NCBI GenBank assembly: GCA_937890845.1
Contig: CALADR010000183.1
Location: forward strand, 1 to 5,260
Direction of reading: 5' to 3'
Source: an uncultured Bacteroidales bacterium
GTDB lineage: Bacteria > Bacteroidota > Bacteroidia > Bacteroidales > UBA932
DNA length: 5,260 nucleotides
Under the pieces are notes generated by a model. The model made no database searches and was not told where the DNA came from. It saw nothing but the letters and a program-made list of their open reading frames with translations. Below, in pieces: positions 1-5,153 of this stretch (the stretch's first letter is position 1; each line of letters opens with the position of its first letter). Made by a program: the position numbers and the translations under genes.

Positions 1-53
1 TCTGTTTTTTGTCAAGATTTTTCTGTTTTTAGTATTTTTATACCTTTTTTAGT

Positions 54-61
54 TAATTTTG
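54..61 (+). promoter_or_regulatory. Predicted Bacteroidetes -7 promoter element of hpt-adk
   Basis: TAATTTTG matches the Bacteroidetes -7 consensus TAnnTTTG exactly. It would place transcription start near 68 and leave a leader of about 17 nt before the hpt ATG at 85. No good TTTG (-33 element) is seen about 20 nt upstream; that stretch (1-53) is instead very T-rich, with TCTGTTTTT occurring twice (1-9 and 22-30). The call rests on the one box and its position. Confidence 0.5.
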
Positions 62-84
62 CGTCCGGTTAAAATTTTTGCTTT

Positions 85-627
85 ATGGAAAAAGTTACAC
101 TGAAAGACAAAACGTTCAAGACATTCATCCCATATGAAAAAATTATGACGGCTGTTGACGGAGTAGCGGACAAGATAAACAAAGACTTCAAAGGATGTGA
201 AGATCTCCCTGTCCTGCTATGTGTCCTGAACGGATCCATAATGTTCACAGCAGAACTTATGAAACGGCTTGACTTCAACTGCCAGCTTGTTTCCATCAAG
301 CTTACCTCTTACGAAGGCACAGGCTCTTCCGGAAAAGTAAAGCAGGCAATGGGACTGACTGCCGATATAACAGGAAGAATAGTCATAATTGTAGAAGATA
401 TAGTCGATACAGGCAATACTATTGTAGAACTTAAGCGCATACTTAAAGAAGCGGGAGCCTCTGAAAGCCGTGTTTGTACACTGCTCTTCAAGCCGGAGTC
501 TTATACTAAAGACACTCCTCTTGACTATGTCGCTCTTGAAATCCCAAACGATTTCATCGTAGGTTTCGGACTTGACTATGACGAGTTGGGACGCAATCTG
601 AAAGATATTTATGTTCTTGACAAGTAA
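85..627 (+). CDS. hpt: Hypoxanthine phosphoribosyltransferase
   Basis: This cytoplasmic purine-salvage enzyme transfers phosphoribose from PRPP to hypoxanthine (and usually guanine), giving IMP or GMP. The 180-aa product has the usual bacterial length and all family motifs: VLNGS at about 47-51, the flexible active-site loop with TSYEG at 74-78, the PRPP-binding signature VIIVEDIVDTGNT at 100-112 with the acidic pair Glu104-Asp105 and catalytic Asp108, the purine-contacting Lys136 in LFKPES, and the C-terminal base/Mg region DFIVGFGLDYDELGR at 156-170. ATG 85 is chosen because the protein begins as the family does and because it sits just behind a promoter box. No clear Shine-Dalgarno is present, only A/T-rich sequence. 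adk follows 42 nt downstream on the same strand without a terminator, so the two are probably cotranscribed and both feed the purine nucleotide pool. Confidence 0.96.
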   Translation: MEKVTLKDKTFKTFIPYEKIMTAVDGVADKINKDFKGCEDLPVLLCVLNGSIMFTAELMKRLDFNCQLVSIKLTSYEGTGSSGKVKQAMGLTADITGRIVIIVEDIVDTGNTIVELKRILKEAGASESRVCTLLFKPESYTKDTPLDYVALEIPNDFIVGFGLDYDELGRNLKDIYVLDK

Positions 628-669
628 GACATTGCGTATATTCACACTAAGAAATAAAATTTTTAAAAG

Positions 670-1242
670 ATGAAGTATTTTATTCTTTTCGGGCCTCCGG
701 GTGCAGGTAAAGGCACACAGGCTACTGCTATGGTTGAAAAACATAATCTCCACCATATTTCTACAGGCGCGCTTCTCCGTAAAGAGATTGCAGCAGGTTC
801 TGAACTCGGGCTCAAAGCCAAATCTCTCATTGACGCAGGCGCACTTGTACCTGACGAAGTAGTAGAGGGAATGATTGAGTCTGAATTCAAGACAGTTACA
901 GGAGTAGCCGGTTTCCTCCTTGACGGATTCCCAAGAACAGTGGCACAGGCTGAAGCCTTGGACAAAATTCTTGAAAAGACAAACGAAAGCGTAACATCCG
1001 TTATCTCTATAATGATTCCTGACGAGATGATCAAAGAACGCATCCAGCACCGTGCAGCCATAGAAGGCCGTGCTGATGATGCAAGCGAAGAGACTATCAA
1101 CAACAGGATCAAGACATATCACGAAAAAGCCGAGCCTCTTATCGAATACTACAAGGCTAACGGAAAATACAGAGAAGCAGACGGAACAGGCACTATTGAA
1201 GAAGTTCGCGAAAAGATTTTCGCTCTCATGGAAAATCTGTAA
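670..1242 (+). CDS. adk: Adenylate kinase, short-LID form
   Basis: Adenylate kinase catalyses ATP + AMP = 2 ADP in the cytoplasm and maintains the adenylate balance. The 190-aa protein carries the P-loop GPPGAGKGT at 8-16 (Lys14), the AMP-binding segment HISTGALLR at 29-37, LLDGFPRT at 83-90 and the short LID segment around Arg128, Gly133-Arg134 and Asp136-Asp137, followed by Arg146. It lacks the insertion with four Cys/His zinc ligands found in long-LID enzymes, so it is the short type, which explains a length below the roughly 214 aa of the E. coli enzyme. The ATG at 670 places the P-loop eight residues from the N-terminus, as expected, and is preceded by A/T-rich sequence without a strong ribosome site. 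It is the last gene of the hpt-adk unit; a strong hairpin begins 12 nt after its TAA. Confidence 0.97.
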   Translation: MKYFILFGPPGAGKGTQATAMVEKHNLHHISTGALLRKEIAAGSELGLKAKSLIDAGALVPDEVVEGMIESEFKTVTGVAGFLLDGFPRTVAQAEALDKILEKTNESVTSVISIMIPDEMIKERIQHRAAIEGRADDASEETINNRIKTYHEKAEPLIEYYKANGKYREADGTGTIEEVREKIFALMENL

Positions 1243-1253
1243 ATGTTCCTGCA

Positions 1254-1300
1254 ATAAAACAACGGAACCGGCCCCCAAAAGGCCGGTTCCGTTGTTTTAT
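1254..1300. terminator. Strong bidirectional hairpin terminator between convergent genes
   Basis: The arms 1254-1273 and 1281-1300 are perfect reverse complements over 20 bp, with a 7-nt loop CCCAAAA at 1274-1280. The stem core is GC-rich (GGAACCGGCC) and its outer part is ATAAAAC/GTTTTAT, so a T-rich end is produced on either strand. It starts 12 nt after the adk stop and lies 45 nt beyond the stop of the minus-strand gene ending at 1345, so it can end transcription of both convergent units. Confidence 0.88.
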
Positions 1301-1344
1301 AAACTTACGAGTCACAGTCATCAACTACTTCAGAACTATAAAAA

Positions 1345-1787
1345 TCAGAAATTGGTCCTTTCCCACCAGTCAGTAATTATCCCCCACCTCGCTGCCTGTT
1401 TCAGAGAAAGAAATTCTGCCTTTAATTCCGGATTTCTGGTAATCAGCTGTTTACAGCTGCTATAAACACTAAAAAACCGTCCTTTGAAAGGATTATCAAT
1501 TCCCCAGCTTCCTTTCGGCTCATCATTGATGTAATACCAATACCTGTCTTCATTTGGGATAGCTGCACTTCCTGCATTGACCATTTGTCTCAATGCTTCC
1601 CGCACATATCCGCACCTCAACAATGCCCTGGCATAAGACTCGTAGGCCTGACTGAATTCCAGACAGATTCCACGTAAGTAATCCTGTCCAAAAATTGTTT
1701 GAAAACTTCTTTCCTGGCACTCGGAATCATCTTTACATTCTGCCCCTCAGTCCAGGCTACAAGCTGAAATCTTTTGTTTTCTGACAT
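1345..1787 (-). pseudogene. Frameshifted gene of unknown function (about 147 aa if repaired)
   Basis: I do not recognise the family. Reading leftward from ATG 1787 gives MSENKRFQLVAWTEGQ and continues 31 codons to Gln31. The frame then meets the five-T run at 1694-1690 (minus strand) and closes after about 22 unrelated residues. The -1 frame is open from this point to the TGA at 1345-1347. Adding one T would give a continuous protein of 147 aa: ...KEVFKQFFGQDYLRGICLEF... A helical pair around residues 46-73 (YESYARALLRCGYVREAL) looks loosely TPR-like, and the C-terminus is rich in Trp (ARWGII, DWWERTNF). A shorter open frame from TTG 1623 exists but is only the 3' part. No signal peptide or membrane segment is visible. 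It converges on adk. Decay, a sequencing error, or length switching at the T run are all possible. Confidence 0.6.
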
Positions 1788-1789
1788 AA

Positions 1790-1882
1790 TACACAAAATT
1801 TAAAAGAACTCAAACCGGCCACCCGGTCACGCCAGGGTATAATTATCCCTGACAGTGGACCTTTGTCCGAAAATTTTGTGTA
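1790..1882. repeat. 93-nt imperfect inverted repeat, MITE-like or structured leader
   Basis: Perfect 12-bp terminal arms TACACAAAATTT (1790-1801) and AAATTTTGTGTA (1871-1882) enclose further nested pairings: CAAA 1811-1814 with TTTG 1862-1865, GGCCAC 1817-1822 with GTGGaCC 1855-1861 (one bulged A), and CAGGG 1833-1837 with CCCTG 1847-1851 around ATAATTAT. Alternative local hairpins also exist, ACCGG/CCGGT (1814-1827) and GGAC/GTCC (1857-1868). It fills nearly all the gap between the minus-strand lipoprotein gene (stop at 1896) and the start codon at 1787. The outermost TA dinucleotides could be a target duplication of an IS630/mariner-type miniature element, but TA is self-complementary, so this is not distinguishable from the repeat itself. 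A leader RNA for the downstream gene is the other reading. Confidence 0.55.
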
Positions 1883-1895
1883 CTATATTATTTTT

Positions 1896-2219
1896 CTAAA
1901 GGTCGAACGCCTTTTCGATTTCCTTACCTGCTTTTTCAAGGCCTTTCTCTGCTTTTTTCATGGCCTCCTCAGTTTCTTTTTCGGCTTTCTTCATAGCCTT
2001 TTCAGTCTTTTTCTCAGCAAGCTTCATTATTTTTTCATTCAAATCCTCCATCTGCTCCATCAACTTCTCACATTTTTCTTCGTCACCGTCGATTTTAGCC
2101 TGAGCCAATTCTGTCGCAAGTTCCTGATACTCTTTGGCCAGTTCTTCAGCAGAAGGAGAGCAGGACACAAACAAGGCAGACGCACAGAATGCCGCAAAAA
2201 GGATTTTCAATGTTTTCAT
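1896..2219 (-). CDS. Small lipoprotein of tandem 11-residue helical repeats
   Basis: The 107-aa product starts with a lipoprotein signal peptide: Lys2 and Lys5, a hydrophobic stretch 6-18 and the lipobox FVSC with Cys20 as the predicted lipidated residue. The mature part is almost wholly charged and helical. Residues 50-104 form five tandem hendecads: CEKLMEQMEDL, NEKIMKLAEKK, TEKAMKKAEKE, TEEAMKKAEKG and LEKAGKEIEKA. Such 11-residue spacing is typical of long amphipathic helices and right-handed coiled coils. The family is not recognised; an envelope-anchored helical spacer or lipid-surface-binding role is inference only. CSPSAEE after the cleavage site is mildly acidic but not a convincing Bacteroidetes surface-export signal. 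The gene is intact, unlike its neighbours, and has its own probable promoter just upstream. The long open frame on the opposite strand is a shadow of this Lys/Glu-rich repeat. Confidence 0.82.
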   Translation of the reverse strand: MKTLKILFAAFCASALFVSCSPSAEELAKEYQELATELAQAKIDGDEEKCEKLMEQMEDLNEKIMKLAEKKTEKAMKKAEKETEEAMKKAEKGLEKAGKEIEKAFDL

Positions 2220-2229
2220 ATTGTCTTAT

Positions 2230-2265
2230 AATTTTCCCAAAAATAAAGAAAATTTTTGGAAAATT
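2230..2265. repeat. AT-rich inverted repeat over the lipoprotein promoter
   Basis: Arms AATTTTCC(C)AAAAAT at 2230-2244 and ATTTTTGGAAAATT at 2252-2265 pair over 14 bp with a single bulged C and a 7-nt spacer. The repeat begins 11 nt upstream of the lipoprotein ATG (2219, minus strand) and covers its predicted -7 box. It could be an operator, or a weak hairpin ending transcripts from the acetyltransferase remnant; the very low GC of the stem argues against a strong terminator. Confidence 0.5.
2238..2245 (-). promoter_or_regulatory. Predicted -7 promoter element of the hendecad lipoprotein gene
   Basis: Read on the minus strand this is TATTTTTG, an exact fit to TAnnTTTG. It predicts a start of transcription near 2231 and a leader of about 12 nt. 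No convincing -33 TTTG is found about 20 nt upstream. In such AT-rich DNA a chance match is possible, so position relative to the gene is the main support. Confidence 0.4.
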
Positions 2266-2285
2266 TACACATCCTGCATCATAAA

Positions 2286-2594
2286 CTATTGTTCTCTGCT
2301 TTTACCGATGTTGCGGATATATTTTGCCGGAACGCCTCCCACAACCGTGTTGGCTGCAACATCTTTCGTCACCACTGACCCGGCAGCGATAATGACATTG
2401 TCGCCCACTGTCACGCCTCGCAAAATGGTAGAGTGGGACCCCACCCACACATTCTTTCCCAACCGTATGGGAGCCGGATACATAGCCCCGCGATCTTCGG
2501 GCGCCATACCGTGATTGAGTGTGGCAAAGACCACATTATGACCGACGAGACAGCCGTCACCCAACATCACACCGCCATGATCCTGAAAATGGAA
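2286..2594 (-). pseudogene. Hexapeptide-repeat O-acetyltransferase, C-terminal remnant
   Basis: About 100 residues, from FHFQDHGG to the natural TAG stop, show a left-handed beta-helix acetyltransferase of the acetyl-CoA-dependent sugar/maltose O-acetyltransferase type. Visible are the hexapeptide ladder (VMLGDG, CLVGHN, IRLGKN, VWVGSH, VTVGDN, VIIAAG), the likely catalytic His in ATLNHG (codon 2513-2511), the EDRGAMYPAPI loop, and the closing motif GSVVTKDVAANTVVGGVPAK. The N-terminal half is missing: the frame stays open to 2786, but those 64 upstream residues are the reverse of AraC coding sequence and have no acetyltransferase character. No start codon or promoter belongs to it, so it is probably dead. 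The 5' end was lost at the junction with the AraC remnant. The exact left/right limit at the junction is uncertain by about 10 nt. Confidence 0.85.
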
Positions 2595-2955
2595 AAGACT
2601 TGCGACGGCCGTAAGAAATACGATTACGATGAAGGAACCATTGTCATCTTTGCACCGAGACAAACGGCAGTTTATCACGCGCAGCAAAAGCAGCAGGGAT
2701 GTTCTGTCCCGTTTTGAATATCTGCTGAACGAATATTTCGGCGATTTGCTCAAAAAGGAAACCGGCAGGACGCCACAGGAATACATTCAGGAGAAAATAA
2801 TCGAGATAGCAAAGGACCGTATATCCGGCACTAAAGATACGGTAAGCCATATAGCTTACTCGCTGGGGTTCCAATATCCCCAGCACCTGTGCCGTTTGTT
2901 CAAGAAGAGAGAAGGATGCACGCCAAATGAATACCGTATAAAGATGATTGACTGA
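2592..2955 (+). pseudogene. AraC-family regulator remnant with internal deletions
   Basis: Three collapsed pieces of one Bacteroidales-type AraC regulator are visible. Piece 1 (about 2592-2657) encodes CDGRKKYDYDEGTIVIFAP, typical of the N-terminal cupin sensor. Piece 2, one frame over (about 2656-2739), encodes RDKRQFITRSKSSRDVLSRFEYLLNEYF, the linker before the DNA-binding domain. Piece 3 (2740-2955) continues in the same frame as GDLLKKETGRTPQEYIQ and carries the complete second helix-turn-helix, HIAYSLGFQYPQHLCRLFKKREGCTPNEYR, to a natural TGA. The start of the protein, most of the cupin, and the first helix-turn-helix (normally a LPTVKYCA...LSPNYF-like segment between NEYF and GDLL) are gone. 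An open frame from ATG 2629 would make 108 aa, but its first nine residues are an out-of-frame reading of the cupin. It probably regulated the divergent acetyltransferase gene or its operon; this is inferred from orientation alone. Confidence 0.85.
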
Positions 2956-3026
2956 AAAATAAAATGAGTGCCATCAATACGGTGTATGACATACTGCATC
3001 AAAGTACGTATCAAATTACTGTATGG

Positions 3027-3051
3027 AAATCAGTATTTTAAATACTAATTT
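3027..3051. promoter_or_regulatory. Inverted repeat in the promoter spacer, possible operator
   Basis: The core arms AGTATTT (3032-3038) and AAATACT (3040-3046) are perfect around a single T, and pairing extends outward by AAAT (3027-3030) with ATTT (3048-3051) after one C-A mismatch: 11 of 12 pairs. It lies directly between the predicted -33 and -7 boxes of the following lipoprotein gene and overlaps the -7, a usual repressor position. AT-rich composition makes chance symmetry easier. Confidence 0.45.
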
Positions 3052-3053
3052 TG
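3046..3053 (+). promoter_or_regulatory. Predicted -7 promoter element of the 3078 lipoprotein gene
   Basis: TAATTTTG fits TAnnTTTG exactly and is the same octamer as at the hpt promoter. TATG at 3022-3025, one base from the -33 consensus TTTG, lies 20 nt upstream, which is the usual spacing. Predicted transcription start is near 3060, giving a leader of about 18 nt. Confidence 0.5.
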
Positions 3054-3077
3054 CAATTGGAAATAATTATTAAAGAC

Positions 3078-3954
3078 ATGAAATTTTTATTATCACTTAC
3101 AACCCTCTTGCTATTCACCGCATGCTCACCAGAAATCTTCCAGCAAATTGCCACATTGTCATCAGAGAATGTTGAACTTAAAGACGACAGGGCTTTTGCT
3201 TATGAAAATGAATTATTTACAATTGAATACTATTTCTGGTCAGAGAGCGGAAAGTTTTATTTCACTATAACAAATAACTCTGATGACGATTTATATCTGA
3301 ATCTAGAAAAATCATATTTTGTAAATAATGGGTATGCTTACGACTATTACCAAAATAGGACTTTCGTATATACTAACAGTAAAACAACTATTTCTGCCTC
3401 TTCAGTGCTTCCAAAAAACAACTCTTCTATTATATCAACTTTTGGCACACCGTACATCTATGGAAATGGAGCAGCATTAACTTCAGATAACGGAATTTCA
3501 GTAGAGTATGCAGAACAACCTTATAATATGCATCCCTGCTCTCTCTTCCAAGTCTTTTGGAGAATTCAGTATTTCATCATCTGAATTCAGAGATTGCGGA
3601 TTTATTAGAAATCCTACAAAAAAAGAGCTTGCAATAAGAGAATATACAGTATTAAACTCTCCACGCATAATTGAGAACCGTCTTGTATTCGAGTTTAATG
3701 GATCTACGGTCCCAATTACCAATTTATTTTATGTAAGCGAATTTCAGAATATTGCCTATAATAATGCTACTGAATATGTTACAGTTAAAAACTGTGATGG
3801 CACAAAACAGGATGTCAAAATGCACATGATGTCAGCTAACAACAAGTTTTACATCACTTATTTCAGCAACGGAACAGCAAGTGACAGGACATCTCAAGAC
3901 ACAAGTCCCTGGAACAGGATAAAGACAGTATTTGAAGATGATATATATCAATAA
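3078..3954 (+). pseudogene. Frameshifted AT-rich lipoprotein gene (about 291 aa if repaired)
   Basis: ATG 3078 is preferred over the in-frame ATA-rich extension because it begins a clean lipoprotein signal: MKFLLSLTTLLLFTAC with Cys16 lipidated. The first frame runs 168 codons to a stop at 3582-3584; the second part is open in another frame to the TAA at 3952-3954. The two meet near 3520-3531, where PYN|MHP should become PYN..CIPALSSKSFGEF. Dropping one base, or restoring two (for example AT in the TATAATAT tract), joins them into 291-292 aa. The mature region is rich in Tyr, Phe, Asn and Ser (IEYYFWSESGKFYFTITNNSDDDLYLNL), suggesting a beta-sandwich domain. It resembles uncharacterised lipoproteins I associate with gut Bacteroidales, but I know no function. 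It is clearly more AT-rich than obg, consistent with a different origin. Decay or a sequencing error could explain the frameshift. Confidence 0.7.
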
Positions 3955-3997
3955 ACATATTATTTTATAATCGGGAAAAGATGAGCCAATATCAGTC

Positions 3998-4040
3998 TTA
4001 TCCGTGAAATGTCAGAACTTTCCGGATAATCCGTTTTCCT
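3998..4040 (+). terminator. Probable hairpin terminator after the lipoprotein gene
   Basis: TTATCCG (3998-4004) pairs with CGGATAA (4023-4029), and after one bulged T, GAAA (4006-4009) pairs with TTTC (4019-4022), giving 11 bp closed by a 9-nt loop. A T-rich tract (CCGTTTTCCTATTTT) follows. It lies 43 nt beyond the stop at 3954 and would insulate obg from upstream transcription. The T tract is interrupted, so strength is uncertain. The remaining sequence from 3955 to 4146 otherwise shows only the obg promoter. Confidence 0.5.
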
Positions 4041-4089
4041 ATTTTACCCGTTTTGACTATGAACGATATTTCGTTTTGAAAAGATTAAC

Positions 4090-4097
4090 TATCTTTG
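4090..4097 (+). promoter_or_regulatory. Predicted -7 promoter element of obg
   Basis: TATCTTTG followed by CA is a very typical Bacteroidetes -7 box (TAnnTTTG). It predicts transcription start near 4104 and a leader of about 43 nt to the ATG at 4147. A TTTG occurs at 4075-4078 but only 11 nt upstream, too close for the usual -33 element; no well-spaced one is seen. Confidence 0.6.
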
Positions 4098-4146
4098 CAG
4101 TTTGAGAAAATCTTAGAAGACAACTCATTATTGATTTAGAACAATT

Positions 4147-5145
4147 ATGGCAGACAGCAATTTCATAGACTACGTAAAGATATTCTGCGCATCCGGAAAC
4201 GGAGGAGCGGGCTCTATGCACCTGCGCAGGGAAAAATACATACCTAAGGGCGGACCGGACGGAGGAGACGGAGGACGCGGAGGACACGTCATACTAAGAG
4301 CGAACCCTCAGTTCTGGACACTCATACACCTGAAATACCGCAAGCACATACGCGCCGAGCACGGAGGAGCAGGCAGCGGACAGCTCTGCAAAGGAAAGAA
4401 CGGACAGGATATCATACTGGATGTTCCACTTGGGACAGTGGCAAAAGATGCAGAGACAGGAGAAACCTTATTTGAACTTGTGGAACCCGGTGAGGAAAGA
4501 ATCCTCGTAAAGGGCGGCCGCGGAGGACTCGGCAACAACAATTTCAAATCTGCCACAAACCAGACTCCAAGGTACGCACAGCCTGGTGAGCCAGGCATAG
4601 AAGGATGGTTCATTCTTGAACTTAAAATCCTTGCTGATGTCGGTCTTGTCGGCTTCCCTAATGCCGGAAAATCCACTTTGCTATCAGTAGTGTCCGCAGC
4701 CAAGCCGAAAATCGCAGACTATGCGTTCACCACTCTGGAACCGAACCTCGGAATCGTCAGCTATCGTGACGACAAGTCGTTCGTAATGGCTGACATACCT
4801 GGAATCATAGAAGGAGCGCACGAAGGAAAAGGAATCGGGCTGCGATTCCTACGTCATATCGAAAGGAACTCCATTCTGCTGTTTATGGTCCCTGCCGATG
4901 CGGACGATATAAAGAAAGGCTATGAAATCCTTCTTAACGAGCTGAGGGAATACAATCCTGAACTTCTGGTAAAGGGTCGTGTACTTGCCATTACCAAGAC
5001 AGACATGCTGGACGAAAAGATGAAATCAGAAATGGAAGCCGAACTTCCTGAAGACGTTCCTCATATCTTCATTTCATCCGTTACCGGCGAAGGAATACCC
5101 CAGCTGAAGGATATGCTGTGGTCTGTGCTTACAGAAGAAAACTAA
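4147..5145 (+). CDS. obg: GTPase Obg, ribosome-associated, without C-terminal extension
   Basis: Obg is an essential cytoplasmic GTPase that binds the large ribosomal subunit and acts in its assembly and in stress and growth control. The 332-aa protein has the glycine-rich N-terminal Obg fold at about 1-158 (SGNGGAGSMHLRREKYIPKGGPDGGDGG at 16-43, then VKGGRGGLGN at 121-130) and a G domain with G1 GFPNAGKST at 169-177, G2 YAFTTLEPN at 192-200, G3 DIPGI at 216-220, G4 TKTD at 283-286 and G5 SSV at 310-312. G4 differs from the canonical NKxD, a variant I believe is common in Bacteroidota Obg. It stops soon after the G domain and so lacks the third, variable C-terminal domain found in many Obg proteins. 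ATG 4147 places the fold as in relatives. The next gene starts 8 nt after the stop, suggesting cotranscription. Confidence 0.97.
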   Translation: MADSNFIDYVKIFCASGNGGAGSMHLRREKYIPKGGPDGGDGGRGGHVILRANPQFWTLIHLKYRKHIRAEHGGAGSGQLCKGKNGQDIILDVPLGTVAKDAETGETLFELVEPGEERILVKGGRGGLGNNNFKSATNQTPRYAQPGEPGIEGWFILELKILADVGLVGFPNAGKSTLLSVVSAAKPKIADYAFTTLEPNLGIVSYRDDKSFVMADIPGIIEGAHEGKGIGLRFLRHIERNSILLFMVPADADDIKKGYEILLNELREYNPELLVKGRVLAITKTDMLDEKMKSEMEAELPEDVPHIFISSVTGEGIPQLKDMLWSVLTEEN

Positions 5146-5153
5146 AAAGAGCC

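Noticed and set aside
217..1278. Long minus-strand open frame (353 codons) opposite hpt and adk
   Set aside because: It lies antisense to two certain genes, crosses their boundary and the terminator arm, and its Cys/Phe/Ser-rich product resembles no protein; it is a by-product of codon use in hpt and adk.
1345..1623. A complete 92-aa gene starting at TTG 1623
   Set aside because: Coding character continues upstream of 1623 in the same frame to about 1692 and then in the next frame to ATG 1787, so this is only the 3' part of a broken gene.
1790..1882. tRNA or tRNA-like gene suggested by a cloverleaf-like fold
   Set aside because: The outer stem is 12 bp rather than 7, and there is no T-loop GTTCRA-like sequence, anticodon arm or CCA-type end.
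1863..2231. Plus-strand open frame of 122 codons
   Set aside because: It is the reverse of the Lys/Glu-rich hendecad gene, giving an artificial Phe/Leu-rich product without a proper start context.
2286..2786. A single 166-aa acetyltransferase gene
   Set aside because: Only the part from about 2594 leftward has acetyltransferase character; the upstream 64 codons are antisense AraC sequence, which is clearly coding on the plus strand.
2629..2955. An intact small 108-aa AraC-like regulator
   Set aside because: The start falls inside cupin coding in the wrong frame and the first helix-turn-helix is missing, so a remnant is the better reading, although a short product cannot be excluded.
4199..4290. 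G-rich tract with many GGA/GG runs, possible G-quadruplex
   Set aside because: It encodes the conserved glycine-rich Obg fold, and the runs are mostly of two Gs; codon content explains it.
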